A stretch of DNA of 12,514 nucleotides from UBA1424 sp041669225 (GTDB taxonomy: Bacteria; Bacillota_I; Bacilli_A; RFN20; CAG-826), in assembly GCA_041669225.1 (NCBI GenBank), contig JBAYBO010000028.1:1-12514 (forward strand), given 5' to 3'. The notes under the pieces were generated by a model that did not search any database, was not told the origin of the DNA, and was given only the letters and a program-made list of their open reading frames with translations. Below are positions 1-7,063 of the stretch, one piece after another (position 1 is the stretch's first letter; every line of letters begins with the position of its first letter). The position numbers and the translations under genes were made by a program.

Positions 1-102
1 GAAAAAGACAATTTTGCGTATCAATTGCGCCTTGTCTTTAATAAACCCGAGATCGAGTTTATCCTTCAACTGCATCATTATCAGCGTCTTGATATCGTTC
101 AT
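1..102 (-). CDS. Probable ABC transporter permease, N-terminal 34 residues only (cut by window edge)
   Basis: An ATG at 102-100 opens a frame that stays open to the window edge. It encodes 34 residues beginning MNDIKTLIMMQLKDKL, with a second lysine-rich amphipathic stretch and a hydrophobic start (IVFF) at the edge. This soluble N-terminus ahead of the first membrane helix is the style of large ABC-2 type permeases in Firmicutes. The start lies only seven bases after the stop of the fused ABC ATPase gene, so the two are almost certainly co-transcribed and probably translationally coupled. A weak TAGGC precedes the ATG, and an AAGGA lies further upstream inside the preceding gene. The permease assignment rests mainly on position next to an ATPase that needs a partner, since too little of the protein is visible to confirm it. 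Confidence 0.6.
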   Translation of the reverse strand, partial: MNDIKTLIMMQLKDKLDLGFIKDKAQLIRKIVFF

Positions 103-109
103 AAATTGC

Positions 110-2323
110 CTAGGCGATTTCCTTGGTGACTTTTTGTCCAGGCGTCTCTTCATGAATCGCCATTTTTAAGTAGTATTCTTCAAGCGTTCCTTGCTCGTGA
201 ACTTCATCGATTGTCAAAGGAGCGAAAAGATGGCCTTTTTTGATGACGGCGATTTTCTGACAGAGATTTTCGACGACATCAATGATGTGGCTTGAAAACA
301 TGACGATATTGCCCTTGGCGGCGTGTTGTCTCATACATTCTTTTACTTGATAGATACTATCAGGGTCAAGACCGGTGAGAGGTTCGTCAAGAAGCCATAG
401 TTTTGGTTCATGAACCAAAGCGGCGATGATTGTAACTTTCTGTTTCATACCATGCGAGAAGGTTTTGATTTGATTATCAAAAGCGTCATCGAGGTTAAAA
501 AGGGTGACGTAGTGTGTAATTCTTTCTTGTCGTTCTTCAAAAGTAACACCATAAATATCGGCGATGTAATTAACATATTCACGAGCAGTTAGCTTTTCAT
601 ATAATGCATAATGATCAGGGACATAGCCAATTAAACGTTTGGCCATAACCGGTTGCTTTTCGACGTCATAACCGCAGATCGAAATCGCGCCTTCGGTAAT
701 CGTCTGAATGCCAACAATTGATTTAATAGTGGTGGACTTACCGGCACCATTCGGGCCGAGAAAGCCAAATATTTCTCCGCCATTAACAATTAATGAGGCA
801 TCTTTTACGGCAAAGTCTTTGTTTTTTCCGTATCGCTTTGAGAAGTTTTTAAGTTCTAACTTCACTCCGGTATTTAGTTCCATGGGTTCATCGACCCCCC
901 TTCCGTTTAAGGCTGCCATCAAGGCGAATTTATCAAGTTTGATCTTTTTTTGACGTAAACGTAAGTCACCAAGCGAATCTGCAATGCTGAAGCCGAGGCT
1001 ATAAACGAACCACATACCAAAGGAAACACCGACATAAACAATAAGAAATAGTACTTGGTAAATGGGGTGAAATTCAAAGACGAGTGAACCGACGTTAAAG
1101 CTGACGGTGATATTAAAAATATTTTCGGCCCACCGACCAAGCTTATCGACGATAAAATCACTGTTAATAAAGAAGAAATCAACCGATGCATAGTTGCTAA
1201 ACCAAACATTAAGGACCATGACGAGCAGGAAATATCCCGAAAAAGCGACTAATGAATAATACATTTGCTTCATTTTTGGCCGCGGGAATATTTTTAAAGC
1301 CACTAGTAATAAAGGCATGAAAAATGCCAAGGAGTGGTTATACCAGAATTGCACGATAACTTGACTAGTCAGGTTTGTTGCTGCGGAATAGTTTGGCATC
1401 AGCATGGCCATTAAAGCGCCGAAAACATTAATAAAATAAGTAAAATAAAATAATTTATCGAGTTTAAAAATTATGCATAAAGGAATAACATACATCGCCG
1501 TATTGCATAGATGAATCGGCCAGGTCCATGGTTCTAAGAAATTTTGATAATAGAAAACACGCGAGAAGGTAATCATTGTCACAACGCTTAAATAAACCAT
1601 TGCAAAGCGAATAATTTCCTTATCTTTGCTCTTCAAAGCGAAATACAAGACTAAGGGAATGATAATTGATCCATAAATGAACAAACGATGAACGAAACTA
1701 ATATCGATTACTTCATGTCTGGCGTTGGCATAGCCAAACATGATTTGCGGTCCGTAAATCGGAAGCGAAGCGAGTAATACCGGAATGATGGCTATTAATA
1801 AGCTAATCGTTTCCTTTTTGTTCAGTTTTAATGAATAATCATCACGCCAAATTAGGAATAACCCATAAGCGACAAAGGCGATTTCAACGGCAAACATCGC
1901 GCTTTGAAAGGTTAATAACAGGTTTGCTCCGGTGTTACCGATAACTTGTAAATAAACACTATAATAGGAAAATCCAAGATAAAGGGCAAATCCAGGGGTC
2001 AGGACAAATTTAATTAAATTAGTGAGAACGCGAACTTTAAAAAACGGATAAAGCATTAATAAAACGACGAGAGTGAGTTCAATCCAAATGCCAAAGTAGG
2101 CAAAGAAATTAATCGCCGGGTCAAAAGGGCCATTATATAAGCTGACAATGCTAAGCCCTTGATCAGCATATGAGATATAGCGCGTGATAAAAACAATGAT
2201 AAGGGCGAAAGCGTATATCTTTTTACCGAGGTTAAATTGCTTATTTCGCGCAAAAAAGAAGGTGACCAGACTTCCAGTCGCGGCAACAACGAGTGCTAAG
2301 ATAAGCGGCAAATAATGTGACAA
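110..2323 (-). CDS. Fusion protein: multi-spanning membrane region with YwaF/TMEM164-like domain plus EcsA-like ABC ATPase
   Basis: This 737-residue protein has two halves. Residues 1 to about 450 are strongly hydrophobic, with roughly ten or more membrane segments. Within them, about 208-345 resembles the YwaF/TIGR02206 (TP0381) integral membrane family, with WPIHLCN at 268-274 (His271, Cys273) and a conserved-looking His330 in FWYNHS. Residues about 487-725 form a complete ABC ATPase: Walker A GPNGAGKST at 523-531, a degenerate Q-loop (YVPDH near 567), a signature variant FSHGMKQK at 622-629, Walker B LWLLDEP at 642-648 with Glu647, and switch His679. The signature and the SSHIIDVVE region resemble EcsA-type exporters. 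The start is TTG at 2323-2321, chosen because AGGA sits seven bases upstream. The next gene is a likely permease, so the pair should form one membrane complex. The substrate is unknown. The ATPase is certain; the membrane-domain family is likely. Confidence 0.9.
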   Translation of the reverse strand: MSHYLPLILALVVAATGSLVTFFFARNKQFNLGKKIYAFALIIVFITRYISYADQGLSIVSLYNGPFDPAINFFAYFGIWIELTLVVLLMLYPFFKVRVLTNLIKFVLTPGFALYLGFSYYSVYLQVIGNTGANLLLTFQSAMFAVEIAFVAYGLFLIWRDDYSLKLNKKETISLLIAIIPVLLASLPIYGPQIMFGYANARHEVIDISFVHRLFIYGSIIIPLVLYFALKSKDKEIIRFAMVYLSVVTMITFSRVFYYQNFLEPWTWPIHLCNTAMYVIPLCIIFKLDKLFYFTYFINVFGALMAMLMPNYSAATNLTSQVIVQFWYNHSLAFFMPLLLVALKIFPRPKMKQMYYSLVAFSGYFLLVMVLNVWFSNYASVDFFFINSDFIVDKLGRWAENIFNITVSFNVGSLVFEFHPIYQVLFLIVYVGVSFGMWFVYSLGFSIADSLGDLRLRQKKIKLDKFALMAALNGRGVDEPMELNTGVKLELKNFSKRYGKNKDFAVKDASLIVNGGEIFGFLGPNGAGKSTTIKSIVGIQTITEGAISICGYDVEKQPVMAKRLIGYVPDHYALYEKLTAREYVNYIADIYGVTFEERQERITHYVTLFNLDDAFDNQIKTFSHGMKQKVTIIAALVHEPKLWLLDEPLTGLDPDSIYQVKECMRQHAAKGNIVMFSSHIIDVVENLCQKIAVIKKGHLFAPLTIDEVHEQGTLEEYYLKMAIHEETPGQKVTKEIA

Positions 2324-2330
2324 TTTAATT

Positions 2331-2334
2331 TCCT
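2331..2334 (-). promoter_or_regulatory. Shine-Dalgarno AGGA supporting a TTG start
   Basis: On the minus strand AGGA is followed by seven bases and then TTG at 2323-2321. It is the clearest ribosome binding site in the window and fixes the start of the fused membrane/ABC protein at TTG, with no competing ATG nearby in frame. Confidence 0.65.
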
Positions 2335-2382
2335 ATTAATTTTGTTGGTTGGACAATAAGTGCATCGGGCTCATTCGGTAGC

Positions 2383-2411
2383 ATTATAGCATTGAGCGTT
2401 TAATTTGTTAA
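2383..2411 (-). promoter_or_regulatory. Sigma-A-type promoter with extended -10 for the membrane/ABC operon
   Basis: On the minus strand, TTAACA (2411-2406) is separated by exactly 17 bases from TATAAT (2388-2383), which is preceded by TGC, giving a full extended -10. The predicted transcription start is near 2376, leaving a leader of about 53 bases. The promoter sits between the lipoprotein gene and the fused ABC gene, so the latter need not depend on read-through from rnhC. Confidence 0.7.
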
Positions 2412-2428
2412 TTAGCATAAAATTTATT

Positions 2429-3760
2429 TTATAAGCCGTGGCAAACTTGACCCCATTCAGTTGTGGTAATGTCGTTATACAAATCGAGAATCGATCCATG
2501 ATTACGATGAATTTCATTATTTAAGTAAGAACCTTCATAAGACATACGAAGGGGGGAACCGGCCATATATACTTTATTGATTCCGTCAGTTACAAACGAA
2601 GTTGTCCCATTAACAAAGTTTAAATAAACTTTAGGAATCGTTCTTTTTCGGCCTTTCGTCAAATAGCGAGTTAAGGTTTGCAAATGAGGGTGACCTCCAC
2701 AAACGCCAGTTTTGCCATTGTAATAAGTGGTGGCATATGGCGCTCCGGCAGAAATAGTGACAATCTTTGGTTCCAAAACATCTAACAAAACATCGTTGCC
2801 ACCTTTCGATGAGCCGTGGTGAGCGGCTTTCATCATCGTTACTTCATGGAAAATCTCGGGATTGGCGTTATTAATTTGAACAAGACTTGTCTCGCCGTTT
2901 CCGCCTGTGCCTCCATAGCCATCGGGATTGTTTTGTAAATCACCAGAGAAAAAATAGGTGAAATCTCGATAAGCGAGTATACCGGCTAAAGAAGTGACAT
3001 TTAAGTCGTCGACCATAGCTCCGTCGTTAAAGTTTTCACTATAATAACCAGTGTCAAGCCAGTCAATAAATAGTTCACTGGTAACATAAGTGCGTTTCTG
3101 TCCATTATCTTGTTCATTAACCATATCGTAAATACGGTGGTATTCCGTGCCCATATTTACATAGTAGTCTACAACGTCGCGACGATAATTTTGCTCACGA
3201 TAGTAATAATTATAGCCATAATCGACAATCATCCCGATCGATTTGGTTGCTTCTTTCATCGCCGGATAACCGCCATAATGGTCGGCATGAGGGTGAGTTA
3301 AAATGAGTAAATCCAGATGGCCGTTATTAAGATAGGCATCGTATGTGTCCTTCATGACATCGAAGTAAGTCGAATTGTCGGAATAATCTTGCTGTGAGGA
3401 ATTTCCAAAGTCGATTGCAATCGTGGCATCTCCGACTTTAATTAGATAAGCATCGCCATATTGAGTGGGTTGTTCGAAAGTTAAGATTTCTAAATAATCT
3501 GACTCACTATTAGAAAGAGGATGCGCGACACTTCCTAATGGAGCATTTTCATCATATGCGGCCGTTTCAGCAATTGTTTGATCATCAGAATCGATAGTGA
3601 TGCCGATATCAGCCATGTTTTGTATTCTTTCTAAATAACTGGCCGCTGGTTGTTCTATGGAGGGCGATGAATTATCGTTGTTCGAAGAGCCAATTGGCTG
3701 ATTATTGCATGCGGTTAACGACAAAATAAGCAGCAAAACAAACGGCACGAATCTTTTCAT
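2429..3760 (-). CDS. Lipoprotein with ComEC-type metallo-beta-lactamase domain
   Basis: The 443-residue protein begins with a lipoprotein signal peptide (MKRF, a hydrophobic core, lipobox LTAC with Cys18). An Asn/Ser/Gln-rich linker to about residue 75 follows, so the mature protein should be anchored on the outer face of the membrane. The catalytic domain has the metal-binding motif THPHADH at 155-161 (His156, His158, Asp160, His161), SGD at 272-274 and AHHGSS at 313-318. Together with a late GGHPH at 355-359, these match the beta-lactamase-like domain at the C-terminus of ComEC/Rec2, but here without the competence channel. A hydrolase acting outside the cell, possibly on nucleic acid, is an inference. 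Its ATG lies six bases after the rnhC stop with no good Shine-Dalgarno, so translation is probably coupled. The C-terminal 80 residues were not assigned. Confidence 0.85.
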   Translation of the reverse strand: MKRFVPFVLLLILSLTACNNQPIGSSNNDNSSPSIEQPAASYLERIQNMADIGITIDSDDQTIAETAAYDENAPLGSVAHPLSNSESDYLEILTFEQPTQYGDAYLIKVGDATIAIDFGNSSQQDYSDNSTYFDVMKDTYDAYLNNGHLDLLILTHPHADHYGGYPAMKEATKSIGMIVDYGYNYYYREQNYRRDVVDYYVNMGTEYHRIYDMVNEQDNGQKRTYVTSELFIDWLDTGYYSENFNDGAMVDDLNVTSLAGILAYRDFTYFFSGDLQNNPDGYGGTGGNGETSLVQINNANPEIFHEVTMMKAAHHGSSKGGNDVLLDVLEPKIVTISAGAPYATTYYNGKTGVCGGHPHLQTLTRYLTKGRKRTIPKVYLNFVNGTTSFVTDGINKVYMAGSPLRMSYEGSYLNNEIHRNHGSILDLYNDITTTEWGQVCHGL

Positions 3761-3766
3761 ACTAAT

Positions 3767-4672
3767 TTACTTGCTTTCTAATCGCTTGAAATTTGCGAAA
3801 TTGAGTTTGGCGAGTTGTTTAAAAGTTTCAAGACCGTGATGTCTAATGAAATTAGAGGCGAAAGCATCGACTTTCGCAGATGCTCCAAACGGAATATTTA
3901 CCTCATATTTTTTATTGAGCGCTTCCATTTTCTTTAGAAAAGAATAACGGGCAATAACGCTTGCCAAAGCAACTGAAGGAAAACGTAATTCGCCCTTAGT
4001 TTTAAAAATGACGTTTTGGGCGATTTCTTGATCGGTGGCGGCATATTTAAAATAACGCACTTCCGAAACAAATTTATCGACATAAACATTTTTAACTTGC
4101 GGATGCTTTTTCAAGAGATTAAGTAAAACACGGTTGTGAAGACGAGCCTTCATTTCGTTAATATTGATACCTTTTTCGGTCAATTCATTATATCTTTCGT
4201 TACTTAAACTTATTTGCGAATACGAAAATTTCTTTAATAATCGCGGAGTGATTTCCAAAATAAACTGATCAGTCATTTTTTTCGAATCAGTTATACCGAT
4301 TTTTCTTAAATAAGAAACATCTTGCTTCTTAACATGAGCAGCACACACACAAATCGGCCCTAAAAAGTCACCGGTACCGACCTCGTCGCTACCAATTTGT
4401 TCTTCAATATCGAACCAACCTAATGGCTCATCAATTTCTGTTTCTTTAATAAGAAGAACGCTATTATCCCATTTTTTAGCTTCGAGAAAATGGCCTTCCC
4501 CGGCAAATGTGATTTTGGTATCTTTGCCTTTCGTGTTTTTATAGGCGGTGATGATAATCTTTTTTACTTCGGCCCGAAAAATAATGTATTGTCCATCGTC
4601 GGGAACCAAATACTTTTCGTAATGCTTCTTAATTTGTTCTAGAAGTTCACTGTCAGCTTTTATTGTTATCAT
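3767..4672 (-). CDS. rnhC: Ribonuclease HIII
   Basis: RNase HIII cleaves the RNA strand of RNA/DNA hybrids, using Mg2+, in the cytoplasm. The protein has the typical N-terminal substrate-binding domain (MITIKADSELLEQIKKHYE onward, about 80 residues), then the catalytic domain opening with IGSDEVGTGDFLGP (acidic pair Asp96/Glu97 counted from this start). It continues with TDSKKM, VYVDKF (Asp199) and the conserved ASVIARYSF helix. I chose the ATG at 4672 (301 residues) because the homologous domain begins there. A GTG twelve codons upstream (4708) would add MLKYLLLITNKK, but that stretch overlaps a likely -10 element. Neither start has a Shine-Dalgarno. It is the first gene of a minus-strand unit with the ComEC-like lipoprotein and is divergent from mutS2. 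Confidence 0.93.
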   Translation of the reverse strand: MITIKADSELLEQIKKHYEKYLVPDDGQYIIFRAEVKKIIITAYKNTKGKDTKITFAGEGHFLEAKKWDNSVLLIKETEIDEPLGWFDIEEQIGSDEVGTGDFLGPICVCAAHVKKQDVSYLRKIGITDSKKMTDQFILEITPRLLKKFSYSQISLSNERYNELTEKGININEMKARLHNRVLLNLLKKHPQVKNVYVDKFVSEVRYFKYAATDQEIAQNVIFKTKGELRFPSVALASVIARYSFLKKMEALNKKYEVNIPFGASAKVDAFASNFIRHHGLETFKQLAKLNFANFKRLESK

Positions 4673-4696
4673 TTTTTTATTTGTGATTAGCAACAA

Positions 4697-4756
4697 ATAT
4701 TTTAACACAAAAGCCTTGCTATCAATAGCAACGATGATTTGTGATAATATATTGAC
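4697..4756. promoter_or_regulatory. Divergent promoter region between rnhC and mutS2 with a perfect 16-base dyad
   Basis: On the plus strand an extended -10, TGTGATAAT (hexamer 4743-4748), lies directly before the mutS2 ATG at 4757. The TTGCTA at 4716-4721 is 21 bases away, too far for an ideal -35. On the minus strand a TTGATA (4725-4720) faces TAAAAT (4704-4699), with a short 15-base spacer, so that assignment is weaker. The perfect inverted repeat TTGCTATCAATAGCAA fills 4716-4731 and overlaps the minus -35. The 9-mer ATTTGTGAT also occurs twice in direct orientation, at 4679-4687 and 4737-4745. Confidence 0.45.
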
Positions 4757-7063
4757 ATGTCTGATATTTATAAAACCTTAGAATTCACCCAAATTCGTCA
4801 AAAGGTTACTACTTATGCGCAAAGCGAGATAGGAAGAGCAAATGCTCTTACTATAGCAATGCTTTCAAAAGAAAATCTCACACAGGAACTAAATATTCTT
4901 GATGAGATGATGGTGCTTAATCTTCGTTATGGGCATCTTCCAATGATGAGCTCTTCGAATTTGACGCAAAAAGTTGAATACGCTCTTAAAGGGGGAACTT
5001 TGACTCCTGAAGATTTAGAAGCAATCGCCCATGACGTTATTATCACTGGAAAAATTGTACAGTCAATTCGTAAGCGGGAAGAGAAGTTTCCACTTTTAAA
5101 TAATTCAATTCGTCAATTTTCCGAACTTGAGCAACTTGAAAAAAACATTCACCGAATCGTTGGTCCTGATTTAGGCATATTAAGCAACGCCTCTTCAACG
5201 CTTCAATCTATTCGTAAAGCAATCGCTGAAACCGAACGAAAAATGACGGCTCGTTTCCAATCGGTCATTGAGTCACTTCGAGACTATATGAACGAACCGG
5301 TCGCCACTATTCGCAATGGTCATTTTGTCTTACCAATTAAGACAGTGCATAAAGGAAAAGTTAGCGGAGTGATTCACGATATTTCCGACACTGGTATGAC
5401 AACATTTATTGAGCCCGAGTGGGCCGTCGAATCAAACAACCAAATTTATGTTCTAAAAATTCAAGAACGCGAGGAGATTCATCGACTGTTAACTGAACTT
5501 AGTATGCAAGTCGCTAAAAATGCTCAAGAAATTCTAGCCAACAACAACCTAATTGGATATCTAGATTTTCTTCAAGCTAAGGCCCTTTATGCGATAGCGA
5601 TTGATGCTAAAATTGCTCAGGCTTCAGATGTAAGAAAGATTGAATTAAGCCAAGCACGACATCCGCTAATTGATGCAAAGATCGTTATTCCTAATGATTT
5701 TATGTTTGATGAAAAAACCCGCATTGTCGTCATCAGTGGCCCCAATGCCGGCGGTAAAACCGTGGCGATAAAAACCCTCGGATTAATGATTTTAATGAAT
5801 CAGTGCGCGCTTGCGCTTCCCACATCAAAACCCGCGAATCTTGCGTATTTTCATCAAATTTTCGCCGATATTGGCGATAATCAGTCATTAGCGAGTAATC
5901 TTTCGACGTTCTCGGGTCATATTAAAAATTTAGCTGAGATTGCTGATAATGTCGGTCGGGATGATCTGGTTTTACTTGATGAAATAGGAACTGGGACATC
6001 GCCCCTTGAAGGCGAAGCTTTAGCGATATCTTATTTAGATTTCTTGCGAAATATTGGGGCCTTTGCTTTTTGCTCATCGCACTATGATGGATTAAAAGAT
6101 TATGCACTAAGCTCTAAAGGAGTTATTAATGCCTCGGTCCTTTTCGATGAATTAAAAATGACACCGACTTATGTCTTAAAACATGGCGTTCCCGGTCGTA
6201 GCTATGGCTTAGAAATGGCCGAGCGTTATAACTTGTCAAAAGCAATTATTTTAGAGGCTCAAAAAATCTTAAGAATTCAAGGTCATGAACAAAGCATAAG
6301 TGCTCTGGGAAACTTACAAAAACTAATATCTGAAAACGAAACAAAATCTCGTGTTCTCGAAAGCGAAATGAAGCGACTTCAAAACGCTGAAAGAATATTA
6401 AAAGACCGCGAACAAAAACTGGAAAGCCAACGTCAAAATCTTCTCGAAGATGTTAGTGAGACCAAGCAAAAAGTTCTCGCAGAAGCCGAAAAGGAAATCG
6501 ATGAGATTTTTGTCCTCCTACGGAATCCGAATATAAAAATGCACGAAGTAATCGAAGCCAAGAGCAGAATTAGGAAACTTGAAGAGGAAGAAGCAGAAGT
6601 TATCATTCATCACGATGGAAAAGTCGAGATCGGAAGTTATGTCACAATCGCTGATTTAGGAATAATTGGCAAAGTCGAAAAGATAAGTGGAAATCGTGTT
6701 TATATTGTTTCTCCCGATGGCTTAAAAATTACATCGAACAAAGATAAAATCCAACTCATCGATGCTCCTAATGACAAAAAAGTTGAGAATAATTATTCAT
6801 CTATGCCAATTGCTAACGATGTCAAACTTGAATTGAACGTAATCGGTTTTCATGTTGATGAAGCTCTTGAAGAAGTCGCCCGTTACTTGGATGGTGTACG
6901 ACTCAAACGCTTCTCGCAAGTTCGCATCATTCATGGTTTTGGGACCGGCGCCCTTAAACGAGCAATTCACGAATACTTAAAGAATTGTGATTTTGTTAAA
7001 AGTTTTCGTCCCGGCGACCAACATGAAGGCGGCGGCGGAGCGACAGTGGTGATTATGAAATGA
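4757..7063 (+). CDS. mutS2: MutS2 family ATPase with C-terminal Smr domain
   Basis: The 768-residue protein has normal MutS2 length and order. The N-terminal lever/clamp helices run to about residue 290. The ATPase has Walker A SGPNAGGKT at 327-335, the STFSGH signature at 383-388, Walker B LVLLDE at 404-409 followed by IGTGTSP, and SSH at 440-442. A charged coiled coil spans about 505-615, a KOW-like linker 620-670, and an Smr domain 690-768 with RIIHGFGTGALK. MutS2 lacks the mismatch-recognition domain of MutS. It has been linked to recombination suppression and, in Bacillus, to rescue of collided ribosomes. The Smr LDxRG motif is LNVIG here, which replaces the usual Asp and Arg. The ATG is almost at the predicted transcription start, with no Shine-Dalgarno. 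The TGA stop overlaps the uvrC start. Confidence 0.97.
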   Translation: MSDIYKTLEFTQIRQKVTTYAQSEIGRANALTIAMLSKENLTQELNILDEMMVLNLRYGHLPMMSSSNLTQKVEYALKGGTLTPEDLEAIAHDVIITGKIVQSIRKREEKFPLLNNSIRQFSELEQLEKNIHRIVGPDLGILSNASSTLQSIRKAIAETERKMTARFQSVIESLRDYMNEPVATIRNGHFVLPIKTVHKGKVSGVIHDISDTGMTTFIEPEWAVESNNQIYVLKIQEREEIHRLLTELSMQVAKNAQEILANNNLIGYLDFLQAKALYAIAIDAKIAQASDVRKIELSQARHPLIDAKIVIPNDFMFDEKTRIVVISGPNAGGKTVAIKTLGLMILMNQCALALPTSKPANLAYFHQIFADIGDNQSLASNLSTFSGHIKNLAEIADNVGRDDLVLLDEIGTGTSPLEGEALAISYLDFLRNIGAFAFCSSHYDGLKDYALSSKGVINASVLFDELKMTPTYVLKHGVPGRSYGLEMAERYNLSKAIILEAQKILRIQGHEQSISALGNLQKLISENETKSRVLESEMKRLQNAERILKDREQKLESQRQNLLEDVSETKQKVLAEAEKEIDEIFVLLRNPNIKMHEVIEAKSRIRKLEEEEAEVIIHHDGKVEIGSYVTIADLGIIGKVEKISGNRVYIVSPDGLKITSNKDKIQLIDAPNDKKVENNYSSMPIANDVKLELNVIGFHVDEALEEVARYLDGVRLKRFSQVRIIHGFGTGALKRAIHEYLKNCDFVKSFRPGDQHEGGGGATVVIMK

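Noticed and set aside
410..1209. Short open frames opposite or overlapping the ABC fusion gene (plus 410-592 and 708-953, minus 919-1209)
   Set aside because: They lie within a clearly coding region in another frame, have no recognisable domain or ribosome binding site, and are best explained as shadows.
4673..4708. GTG start for rnhC twelve codons upstream
   Set aside because: The extra residues MLKYLLLITNKK do not match the family start, there is no Shine-Dalgarno, and the stretch overlaps a likely -10 element, so it may be untranscribed.
4757..7063. Reading TGA as tryptophan (code 4), as in Mycoplasma
   Set aside because: mutS2 ends with TGA exactly at the end of the Smr domain and overlaps the uvrC ATG, and tryptophans in the genes use TGG, so TGA is a stop.
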